The position numbers and the translations under genes were made by a program. A model generated the notes under the pieces. It was not told the origin of the DNA, searched no databases, and saw only the letters and a program-made list of their open reading frames with translations. From Woeseiaceae bacterium (GTDB taxonomy: Bacteria; Pseudomonadota; Gammaproteobacteria; Steroidobacterales; Woeseiaceae), in NCBI GenBank assembly GCA_021773135.1, contig JAJFKP010000056.1, forward strand, positions 124,001 through 188,000: DNA of 64,000 bases. The letters are read 5' to 3'. Positions 9,116 through 16,776 of the stretch are shown here, piece after piece (the first letter of the stretch is position 1; every line of letters begins with the position of its first letter).

Positions 9116-9496
9116 ATGACGACTGTCGGCCTCAGGTGGAACAGGTGGGTTTTCGGGGTGCTCGCAGCCGAAGCCATGCCGATCGTTGCGCTTGTTGTGC
9201 TTGTCGCGACGCTGGGTCCCGGTGAGCCGGCAGCCGATCAGGAGTTTGCTCAGACGCTCGGCAGCTGGGCGGGACCAATTGGCGGCGCGGTGGCAACGTT
9301 CGCGTTGTCCCTGTGGGTTCTGAAGCCTCTTTCGGCAGATCATCTTCGCTACGGCGCATTGTTCGGCCTTGCCGTTGCCATATTGGACGGTGGTCTGCTC
9401 GTTGCAAGCGGATCCGCTTTTCAGTGGCTTTTCGTGTTTTCACAGCTTGGCCGCGTGGTGGCTGGATTCGCTGGTGGAATCGTAAGGCGCAATTGA
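9116..9496 (+). CDS. Small multi-pass membrane protein
   Basis: 126 residues, almost all hydrophobic, with four likely transmembrane helices at about residues 12-35, 48-68, 80-98 and 100-120. It ends in a basic tail GIVRRN. No family motif was recognised. The ribosome site is weak (AAATTGTT before ATG). Codon use fits the window, so it is probably real, but its role is unknown. Confidence 0.55.
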   Translation: MTTVGLRWNRWVFGVLAAEAMPIVALVVLVATLGPGEPAADQEFAQTLGSWAGPIGGAVATFALSLWVLKPLSADHLRYGALFGLAVAILDGGLLVASGSAFQWLFVFSQLGRVVAGFAGGIVRRN

Positions 9497-9552
9497 GAGC
9501 ACAGACCACCAGAACAGACGCGACGACGTTCTTTGGCGCATAAAGATGGCCG

Positions 9553-9806
9553 CTATCTCGCCCAACCTTGGCCTGCGGTTCCATCCTGAAGTGCTCGGAC
9601 TTCCGGCAAGTCCGCCGGAGGCTTCGGCCACATCGGATTTTCCGTTTTGGCCCATGCGAGCAGTTTGGCCGGGAACTCTTCCTCGCGCTCTACGCGCCAG
9701 GAGAGAATGTGATAAATCGCGTTGCCGTTGGTACAGATCCATAGCAATAAGCCATTCGGGTGGAGGCCGAGGAAAACCTCTGAACATTGATCACCGATAA
9801 GCTATT
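9553..9806 (-). pseudogene. C-terminal remnant of an unidentified protein
   Basis: Read leftward, one frame gives about 85 residues of protein-like sequence with GC-rich third positions (GLHPNGLLLWICTNGNAI, then a WRVEREEEFPAKLLAW stretch) and a stop at 9553. Upstream the frame is closed by a stop near 9807 and there is no good start; only TTG is available inside. This looks like the 3' end of a gene whose front has been lost, in the decayed region beside dif. The family is not recognised, and a short real gene with a TTG start cannot be excluded. Confidence 0.3.
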
Positions 9807-9968
9807 GATATTTAGCATAGTGCGATTAGCTGAAGCGCTCAATTTGCCGTTTCCCTCTTTGCAAAAACGTTGATCGGCCCCATTAAAAAGCGAAATTATT
9901 GACCAACACCCGCCCGGCAATGCGAAAGTTTTAATCAAGTCCAACCTGACGACAAGTGCAGACGCCCA

Positions 9969-10169
9969 CTAGTCCATCCGAGTGAGGCGAGGACGAAGAA
10001 GCGTTTGAATAGCCGAAACCGTATTGTAGATAGACGGTGCGATCTCGTAGTTTTCGGCACATCTCGTTCTTTGCGCATCCGCACAGATCGTAGGACGGGA
10101 GTTACGAAATTCAAAACCTCTGATCTCTCGATAGGCCTGGTCGACAACCTCATCTATCGCTGCGGCCAC
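9969..10169 (-). CDS. Possible small ORF or remnant
   Basis: 66 residues from a GTG codon, with ordinary amino acid composition and a helical N-terminus (AAAIDEVVDQAYREIRGF). There is no clear ribosome site, and an in-frame stop lies about 24 bases upstream. No family was recognised. It may be a decayed fragment like its left neighbour. Confidence 0.22.
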   Translation of the reverse strand: MAAAIDEVVDQAYREIRGFEFRNSRPTICADAQRTRCAENYEIAPSIYNTVSAIQTLLRPRLTRMD

Positions 10170-10216
10170 CTGATACGCATCGCGCCCAATTCATGACACT
10201 TTGTGTGCTAACCCTC

Positions 10217-10500
10217 TGAACCGCCCCGGGTTTCTTGGAGGCTCAATTCTTTGAGAGGATTGGGTCATGGATACAAGAAGACGATATTCCCCGGTGTTTC
10301 GGGAGAGAGCGGTACGGCTGGTTGAAGAGCAGCAGAAGGAAGGATCGTCAAAGTGGGCGGCGATTCAATCCCTGTCGGATAAGCTGGGCTGCGTGCCTGA
10401 GACTTTGCGTCGCTGGGTTCGACGATCACAACGTGACCAGGGTAAGCGACCGGGCCAGAGGACTGACGAACAGGAAGAGCTGAAGCAACTCATTGCTTGA
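10217..10500 (+). mobile_element. IS3-type insertion sequence remnant (left end only)
   Basis: The left end reads TGAACCGCCCCGGGTTTC, the usual IS3-group terminal pattern. After a short leader a transposase OrfA start follows. The element is cut after about 280 bases; OrfB and the right inverted repeat are absent. The break lies about 40 bases from the dif site. Confidence 0.65.
10267..10500 (+). pseudogene. Truncated IS3-family transposase OrfA
   Basis: 77 residues of IS3 OrfA: RRRYSPVFRERAVRLVEEQ, a helix-turn-helix, and CVPETLRRWVRRSQRD, which is the transposase_8 DNA-binding domain. A complete OrfA would continue with a leucine-zipper-like segment after EELKQL, but here the frame ends at once (LKQLIA, stop). 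The product would bind DNA at best and cannot transpose without OrfB. Confidence 0.75.
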
Positions 10501-10535
10501 AGGTCAGGAGTGGGGTGTATTCAGGTGCGTATCTT

Positions 10536-10563
10536 ATTTAACATAATATACATTATACGCATA
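10536..10563 (-). other. dif: dif site (XerC/XerD chromosome dimer resolution site)
   Basis: Read on the minus strand, the 28 bases match the Escherichia coli dif sequence at 25 positions. The XerD arm TTATGTTAAAT and the central TGTATA are identical. The XerC arm reads TATGCGTATAA against GGTGCGCATAA, three differences. XerC and XerD resolve chromosome dimers here under control of FtsK, so the site marks the replication terminus. The alternative is a mobile element that copies dif to integrate, but no phage or integrative gene is nearby. FtsK-polarity motifs and gene orientation on both sides agree with a terminus. Confidence 0.85.
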
Positions 10564-11043
10564 TCTGCAGAGTGACACCGATAGTGCCTCAGAGGTATCT
10601 GGAACTATCCATGACCTTACCTCCCCAGGGTTTGCATCATCCGCTGGATCATTCTGACGATCGCCGTCGCACTCATTTTCCCTTTCAGGATGCGCCGGAC
10701 AGCGTGTTTGTAAGGGTTCGGCAGGCACTGAACATCAATAATACTGGCTAAACTGCATAACGACGTTGCCTCTGATCCCCGAATTTGTGAATCCGACTGC
10801 GATACCGAGATCGTTATTTGCTGCAAGATTCTCCATCGACGTCGCGAACCTCTGCGATGCCGCTGCTGGATATTCGCACTGCAAACTGGATCGATGCTTA
10901 CTACCAGAATTCACGGTCGCCAACATCGTCAGAGATACATCGTGCCTGCTGCCAGCAAAGAGCGGTCAACCCGGAGTATCCGAAATTGGCGTGGAGCCAG
11001 CCAAACTCAGCCGGATGCAGACTTTGCTCAACGGTGAACCGAA
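10564..11043. other. Non-coding or decayed DNA beside dif
   Basis: About 480 bases with several short open frames on both strands. None has a ribosome site, a domain or consistent codon use. I see no gene here. It continues the decayed stretch that begins near 9500. Confidence 0.5.
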
Positions 11044-11430
11044 TTAGTCGGCGCGTACCGTATTGATGGCGGGGATATCCCATGCTTCAGTAATTTTATC
11101 GTTTACCACCCGCCAGACAACGATCGCATCAAATTCAATGCTTCTCCCCTCAAGATCCATGTGATTGCAAACTTGAGTGATAACCAGTTCATCGCCTGCG
11201 GAACGGACGTCAATCACTTTCTCCTGGAAGCTACTGTTGCTCCGTTCATTCAGTCTTGCGAAAAACTTTTTTAATCCCTCGACACCTTGATGGCTTCCTT
11301 CGAGTTCCGGCAATCTTGAATTGAAGTAGTGCCAGGTAAAATCATCCGAGAAGACGTTTTTACACGCGTCCAAATTTCGGATGTCAAGTTTTTTCAGAAG
11401 CGCCAAGTTTGGGTGTACAGATCCTGTCAT
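11044..11430 (-). CDS. SnoaL-like / NTF2-fold protein
   Basis: 128 residues with the NTF2-like pattern: an N-terminal helix, DDFTWHYFNSRLPELEGSHQGVEGLKKFFARL, then strands EKVIDVRSAGDELVITQVCNH and FDAIVVWRVVNDKITEAWDIPA. Such small cone-shaped proteins act as polyketide cyclases, isomerases or binding proteins. No catalytic set can be assigned. It stands alone, with the decayed terminus region downstream. Confidence 0.7.
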   Translation of the reverse strand: MTGSVHPNLALLKKLDIRNLDACKNVFSDDFTWHYFNSRLPELEGSHQGVEGLKKFFARLNERSNSSFQEKVIDVRSAGDELVITQVCNHMDLEGRSIEFDAIVVWRVVNDKITEAWDIPAINTVRAD

Positions 11431-11836
11431 TTGGCCCCTCCTCCCCCAGCGCTCGGGATTTTGCTCGTCAGGTCGCGATAATTTTGAGTCGTATCGGCTC
11501 TCGCCCAGGCATGCGCAATGTACTTACCCATTATTTCTGCCATCTTCGGTACCTCGTGACCAGGAATTGCGGGCCACAATTTCGGCCACCAGGCTAGGGT
11601 ATTGCAGTATATGCAGACAACAAATAGGGAATATCCGCATACAGCAATGCAAAGCGCTAACAAAACCGAGAATAAAAAAGACGGAGCCCTACTCTAGGAT
11701 TCGCAGGTAATTGCTCATTTCTGACCCGTCTTCGGAATCCACTTATTGCTAACTTGCGTTGCAAATCTACACTTATGTAAGCAGCGCAATCACTATGAAC
11801 TTATTTAATCGATACGGTTACAAAAGTGAGTAAGCC
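11431..11836. other. Intergenic region between divergent genes
   Basis: About 400 bases without a supported gene. The last 100 bases before the rightward gene are AT-rich and probably hold its promoter; no -10/-35 pair was convincing. No repeat was seen. Confidence 0.45.
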
Positions 11837-12964
11837 ATGCACGCAGGTCAACTCAGGATAGTTTTTTTGATCATACTCGGTGTGGTTATCGCAGCGGTTG
11901 TGGCATGGGCGCAGGACTCTGACGATTTTCTGCTCTTCGACAATCCGGTGGATCATGATCTCTACGCCGCGAGCGGTGAAGTGAGTATTCAAGCCGACGT
12001 GAATGGTGATGTGGTTGCCGCCGGACAAAGCGTTACGGTGAACGGTAAGGTGGCAGGCGATGTTGTAGCAGCGGCAAGGGAAGTTGAAATCTCCTCTGAG
12101 GTGGGTGATGACGTGCGCGCAGCCGGTCAACATATACGAGTAAATTCACCCGTTACCGGCCATATTGTTGCGGCCGGTCAAACGGTGACGATCAGCAAGC
12201 CTGTCGGCGACTGGGCCTGGCTGGCTGGAAGCACCGTAAATGTTCTTGATAGTGTGGGAGGCGAACTGAAGATTCACGCCCAGGAGATTCATATCAATGG
12301 ACAGATTATTGGCAATGCAGAATTGAACGGCGAGAAATTGAGTCTCGGGCCTAAAGCTATCGTGCTTGGTGATCTGACATGGCGCAGCCAGAACGATGCT
12401 GAAATCGATCCTGAGGCGCGCATAGACGGCGCGTTCATAAAAGAATCGCTGCCCGATTACATGGATGACCTTGAGAGCGGCGGCGGCCTGTTTTTCACGC
12501 TCAGAATTATCGTTGCTGTTGCGGTTCTATTCCTGTTGTTTGGACGTCCAATGCGCGCAACGGCCGATCGGATTGCTGCTGAGCCCGGCTTTTCCCTGGT
12601 AATCGGTTTCGTTGTTTTGATTGTCGCACCGGTGCTGGCGCTGCTTCTTTTCGTTACTGGAATTGGCACGTGGCTTGGCTTCGCATTGCTCGGCGCCTAC
12701 CTCGTGGTCCTGTTGCTTGGCATGTTGACGGGTTTGTTTTCCCTGAGTGATTTAGCGCTGCGCCGGTTTCAATCGAGTCCCGCGGCGTGGCAAGCGCTAA
12801 TCGCGATTGTTGCCACCGTTGTCGCGGTTGGTCTTCTCTCCTATGTGCCGGTATTAGGCTCGCTGGTCGTGGTGGCAGTTTGGTTGCTCGGAGTCGGAGC
12901 ACTATGCCGGGGCTCCTGGTTGCTGCTTCAAAAGTACCGCAACGATTCATTGCAAGCGTCATGA
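11837..12964 (+). CDS. Bactofilin-like beta-helix protein with C-terminal membrane domain
   Basis: 375 residues. A signal peptide (to about residue 25) is followed by a right-handed beta-helix region of about 150 residues built from repeats such as GDVVAAGQSVTVNGKVAGDVVAA and GHIVAAGQTVTIS, the pattern of polymer-forming (bactofilin-like) domains. After residue 205 come four or five transmembrane helices. Because of the signal peptide the helix should face the periplasm, unlike true bactofilins. The role is probably structural, in the envelope. It appears monocistronic. Confidence 0.7.
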   Translation: MHAGQLRIVFLIILGVVIAAVVAWAQDSDDFLLFDNPVDHDLYAASGEVSIQADVNGDVVAAGQSVTVNGKVAGDVVAAAREVEISSEVGDDVRAAGQHIRVNSPVTGHIVAAGQTVTISKPVGDWAWLAGSTVNVLDSVGGELKIHAQEIHINGQIIGNAELNGEKLSLGPKAIVLGDLTWRSQNDAEIDPEARIDGAFIKESLPDYMDDLESGGGLFFTLRIIVAVAVLFLLFGRPMRATADRIAAEPGFSLVIGFVVLIVAPVLALLLFVTGIGTWLGFALLGAYLVVLLLGMLTGLFSLSDLALRRFQSSPAAWQALIAIVATVVAVGLLSYVPVLGSLVVVAVWLLGVGALCRGSWLLLQKYRNDSLQAS

Positions 12965-13120
12965 CGAATAATTTGCAATAGAGATAAGTGCGTCGCTTGA
13001 ATCGAACTGGAATATTCAGGAAAGAAACCTCCTTTCGATTTCAAACGACTGTGCAGGTCAACTGCATATCTGGCATCAAGAGTGTTACGGTCCGCCACGC
13101 CATTAGCGATACACTGTTTA

Positions 13121-13828
13121 TTATCCTGCAGGCGAGCCATTGAGGTTAAGGTCTGCGACACGCGATCGCAGGCGCTGCATGAAAACAGGGCCGGGATCCG
13201 TTTTTTCCGTGCGATAGCCGCTGTCTTTTTCCTTCCACAGGTAATGGCCGTCGAAATCAATGTATTCGTGATGTCCTATCAGATAGTCAATCTCATACTT
13301 GCTGCTCAGGTAGCGAATTATTCTGATGTTGGATTCGAGTTGATTCTCGGTCAGTGGAAGGTTTGTGCCGTTGCCTACATTCTCAATACCGATCGCACAG
13401 TGATTCAGACCGATCACATGGCGCGCCATGGTGGTTTCGGGGAGCAATTGATAGATAGTCCCATCCCGATCGACAAGATACTGTGAGGACACGTTCAACG
13501 CACCGGCTGACACGACATCCTGCCTTCTGCCCGGTAATTGCTCCGGATTAAAGGCATCGAATGTTTCCTGCAGCGTCGGTATGGCTGTCCAGTGCACAAC
13601 AACCATTTTGGGCGTGATGGTCGGCTTAAGTTGCTCCATTCCATATCTGTCGTTGAGATACTGGAGCGATAATTGACGCCTCATGTCGTTGAACAAGATC
13701 GGCCGGTGCACAGCACCGGGCATCATCCATAACTGCGGCGATTCGATAGCCGGTGCATTGCCACTGGCGCAACCCGTCAGCATTAGGAATGTTGCGATGA
13801 TCGCAAGACCAATCCTGGTTTTTGTCAA
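13121..13828 (-). CDS. N-acetylmuramoyl-L-alanine amidase, AmpD-type lipoprotein
   Basis: 235 residues with a lipoprotein signal; lipobox LTGC puts the lipidated residue at Cys20. The amidase_2 fold is clear. The zinc-ligand candidates are His79 (VVVHWTA), His186 or His187 (IGHHEY) and Asp211 (EKTDPGP), and the catalytic Glu149 lies in IGIENVG. Between the last two ligands there is an insertion of about 14 residues compared with AmpD. It likely cleaves the peptide from murein fragments at the outer membrane, for recycling or remodelling. The CFI-box gene lies 18 bp upstream on the same strand and may share a transcript. Confidence 0.88.
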   Translation of the reverse strand: MTKTRIGLAIIATFLMLTGCASGNAPAIESPQLWMMPGAVHRPILFNDMRRQLSLQYLNDRYGMEQLKPTITPKMVVVHWTAIPTLQETFDAFNPEQLPGRRQDVVSAGALNVSSQYLVDRDGTIYQLLPETTMARHVIGLNHCAIGIENVGNGTNLPLTENQLESNIRIIRYLSSKYEIDYLIGHHEYIDFDGHYLWKEKDSGYRTEKTDPGPVFMQRLRSRVADLNLNGSPAG

Positions 13829-13846
13829 GGACAGTTTCCTTTTTAA

Positions 13847-15049
13847 TCAATTCAGAGCCGGGTCCACAACAGATTTAACACGTCGCCGGTGCCGGGTCAC
13901 CAGCGTCGCGACAAAGCATACGGTTAACAGTGCCGCCCAAAACGGATGCTCCAATGTCAAAACTACCGGTGTTAGCAGCCCGCGTACGCCAGTGCGCAAC
14001 CACTCTCGGTCTGCGATGAAGTCCGCAAGCGGTGGTGAGTTTTTATAGTAGAAGCGAACCATCGCACGTCCGGGTTGATTGGTCATCAGGAAACGGTCCC
14101 GGAAATCCCGCAGCCGGTCCAGCCGTGGGTCCAATGCTGATCCATAGGCCGCAGTTGCGATGAAGCAACCCGAGCCACCGCTACCCACAGTCGCGTTCGG
14201 CCCAATTACCTCACAGCTTGAAAATCCACGGACGGTTCGTTCCGCCGCGACAAAGTTATTCTCTGGCACATAGTCAAAATCTTGTGTCGATACAGAGGCT
14301 GCCAGTTGGTAGCTAACATCCGTAAAGTTTTGAAATGCATCCGAAGTGACGTTTATTGCGACACGCTGCCCTGCCGGGATTTCGGCAATTGTGCAAACGC
14401 CTAACCCCGAATTCTCGCACCTCGTGTCATCGAAACGAATGCTGGCGCCTATGATCGGAGATTGATTTAGTGAGATGACAACTTCGCGAGCAGCGTCCGG
14501 ACCGAAATTACGTACATCAATCGTTCCCTCGTATGATTGCAGCGAATCGCAAACTGGAAATACCGATTGACCAGCGATGAAGTTGGGAAACAGTCCAACA
14601 TCAACACACCGATAATCAGTAGCTTGATAAATCGCTGCTCTCATCTGGTTGTTGTCAACGTGAATATCGCCCGGAACTGACGCAGCAGAATTCACGATGC
14701 ACTGTGGGGGTTGAGATTCTGTGACCATTGCGGGAATGACGAGCGTCCCGCCCGCATTAATTATCAGATCGCCGATAAACCATTCACCACTCACCGGATC
14801 GTAATTGCCGACACTTGTAAATGCTGCCATGCCGGCGGGAATAATCATCTCCGTCGGTAGCTGATCGACGATCAGTACGTCAAGTGCCGTTTCATCTCCA
14901 ATGTTACGTACCTCGATCGTGAATTCGACCGGTTCGTCTGCCATTGGAAACGCGTTACTGACTGATTTGCGGACCTCGACGTCAGGTGAGGCCATGGCAT
15001 GGGTCACCAGCAGCAACGTAAGCACTATGGCGCTTCTGTGTATTTTCAT
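13847..15049 (-). CDS. Secreted DUF11-type repeat protein with CFI-box C-terminal domain
   Basis: 400 residues with a signal peptide ending at AMA-SPD. Residues 22-130 form a DUF11-like immunoglobulin fold (VEFTIEVRNIGDETALDVLIVD), and a second similar domain follows to about residue 265. At residue 295 comes GCFIATAAYGS, the CFI-box, then a charged stretch, a hydrophobic helix and the basic end TRHRRR. This C-terminal region is a recurring module of secreted proteins in Proteobacteria, thought to direct anchoring or sorting. The protein is probably exposed at the cell surface. Confidence 0.75.
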   Translation of the reverse strand: MKIHRSAIVLTLLLVTHAMASPDVEVRKSVSNAFPMADEPVEFTIEVRNIGDETALDVLIVDQLPTEMIIPAGMAAFTSVGNYDPVSGEWFIGDLIINAGGTLVIPAMVTESQPPQCIVNSAASVPGDIHVDNNQMRAAIYQATDYRCVDVGLFPNFIAGQSVFPVCDSLQSYEGTIDVRNFGPDAAREVVISLNQSPIIGASIRFDDTRCENSGLGVCTIAEIPAGQRVAINVTSDAFQNFTDVSYQLAASVSTQDFDYVPENNFVAAERTVRGFSSCEVIGPNATVGSGGSGCFIATAAYGSALDPRLDRLRDFRDRFLMTNQPGRAMVRFYYKNSPPLADFIADREWLRTGVRGLLTPVVLTLEHPFWAALLTVCFVATLVTRHRRRVKSVVDPALN

Positions 15050-15266
15050 TCTCGCCTCTCTGCCGAACGACCCGCGCCTTCCTCGATTAGTGGCGACTTC
15101 GCTGCACTATTCGATAGTAAGGGAAATGTCGGAGCAAACTGTTCCCCGTTGTATACACTACGCGGATGTCAGAATTAACCAATAGGGGTCGGCATGCCCC
15201 GCTCCGCCGAGGTTTTAAGACGGCCGGCGGGCTGTGCGGGCCGGAACCTGCGGAAACCGCTGGTGA

Positions 15267-16763
15267 CTACTCCGGTGTAGTGATCGCCAGACCGGCCTGT
15301 TCGAATTGTTCGACGACGAACAGCACGGTGGAATCCATTGCCTCGAGGAACGGGCCAGGATAGACCCCGATGCCGAAGACAGCGATGGCTAACGGTATCA
15401 CCGTTATCATTTCCCTGACACTAAGGTCGGTAAGTCCTCGGGCAGCTTCAGTCCTTGGTTCACCTAACGCCACGCGTTGCAACATCCACAGCATGTAGGC
15501 GGCGCCCAGTACGATGCCACCCATCGCGAGAACGACAAATATGAAGTGTTCATAGGACACTCCCACAAGAATCAGGAACTCGCCTATGAAATTGGATGTT
15601 GCAGGAAGGCCAAATGATGCCACGACAAACAGACTCAGGACGGCGACGAAGCGCGGCATGCGTTTGTGAAGCCCACCATAATCTGCCATCGACCTGCTGT
15701 GAGTTCGGTCATATAGTTGCCCGACCATCAAGAACAGCGCACCTGTCGTGATGCCGTGCGTCACCATTTGCAGTATTGCGCCCTCGATGCCCTCGCTGTT
15801 GAACGAGAATATACCGAGCGTCACGAAACCCATGTGAGACACCGACGAGTAAGCAACCAGTCTTTTCAAATCAGACTGCGCCAGCGCCATGTACCCGCCG
15901 TACAGAATCGCCGCGATCGATAGCCACAGAACGAATGGCGCGAATTGGGAAGAGACTTCCGGAAAAATGGGAAGACAAAAACGAATGAGCCCGTAACCGC
16001 CCATCTTCAGCAAGACGCCTGCGAGAAGAACGCTGCCAGCGGTCGGCGCTTCCGAGTGTGCGTCCGGCAGCCAGGTGTGAAACGGCAGCATAGGGAGCTT
16101 GATTGCAAAACCTAAAAAGAGCGCGACGAAAATCCACAACTGTGACTCCGGCGAGTAGGCAGCGCCCGCCAGCGACTGGATGTCGAACGTGTCTGCCTGC
16201 AACGAAAGACCTAGGATGCCAACGAGCAAAAACAGGCTGCCCGTCAGGCTGTACAATACAAATTTCAGGCCGGCGGCGACGCGATCAGGGCCGCCCCATA
16301 GAACGATCATGAAGTACATGGGAATCATCGTGACTTCCCAAAGCATGAAGAAGAGAAATGCATCCAGCGCGGTGAATACGACCATCATCGCGCCTTCGAC
16401 CAGCAGGATGAGCATCATGAAAGCCCGCACGCGTGTCGTGATCGAATTCCAGGAAGCCAATACACACAGCGGACACAGCACGGCAGTGAGAAGCACCAGC
16501 AGAATACTGATGCCGTCGACACCGACCGCGTATTGAATGCCGAATGTAGGCATCCACTCCATGCGCTCAACGTACTGCATGCCCTTCTCTGCAGAATCGA
16601 ATCCGATCCAGAGTCGCAAGGCAAGAAGCGCCTCAACAAGCGTGGTTACCAGGGCCGTAATCACAATCCCGGATCGCCCTCGCACTATCGCAAGGGCTGC
16701 GATGCCGATGAAGGGAACGGCGATCATCCAACTCAACAAATGGTCTGCAAAGATTGCGCTCAT
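15267..16763 (-). CDS. NuoM-like proton-pumping antiporter subunit
   Basis: 498 residues, all transmembrane, of the Proton_antipo_M (PF00361) family on its NuoM branch. Visible are the conserved helix-5 glutamate region (LWEVTMIPMYFMIVLWGG), KLPMLPFHTWLPDAHSEAPT, and SDLKRLVAYSSVSHMGFV with its channel lysine. The start at MSAIFADH is chosen because TAGG lies nine bases before it; a longer frame would run far into the NuoL-like gene. It is the last gene of the DabA/Mrp operon, 13 bp after the NuoL-like gene. No other complex I gene is present, so it probably adds a third proton channel to this assembly. Confidence 0.88.
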   Translation of the reverse strand: MSAIFADHLLSWMIAVPFIGIAALAIVRGRSGIVITALVTTLVEALLALRLWIGFDSAEKGMQYVERMEWMPTFGIQYAVGVDGISILLVLLTAVLCPLCVLASWNSITTRVRAFMMLILLVEGAMMVVFTALDAFLFFMLWEVTMIPMYFMIVLWGGPDRVAAGLKFVLYSLTGSLFLLVGILGLSLQADTFDIQSLAGAAYSPESQLWIFVALFLGFAIKLPMLPFHTWLPDAHSEAPTAGSVLLAGVLLKMGGYGLIRFCLPIFPEVSSQFAPFVLWLSIAAILYGGYMALAQSDLKRLVAYSSVSHMGFVTLGIFSFNSEGIEGAILQMVTHGITTGALFLMVGQLYDRTHSRSMADYGGLHKRMPRFVAVLSLFVVASFGLPATSNFIGEFLILVGVSYEHFIFVVLAMGGIVLGAAYMLWMLQRVALGEPRTEAARGLTDLSVREMITVIPLAIAVFGIGVYPGPFLEAMDSTVLFVVEQFEQAGLAITTPE

Positions 16764-16776
16764 GTTGTTGCCTACT

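Noticed and set aside
10617-10826. Leftward frame containing a CLPNPY motif that recalls RapZ
   Set aside because: Only a six-residue likeness, with no surrounding family pattern and no ribosome site.
10766-11066. Overlapping rightward frames beside the dif site
   Set aside because: Composition and codon use look random; no start signal or domain.
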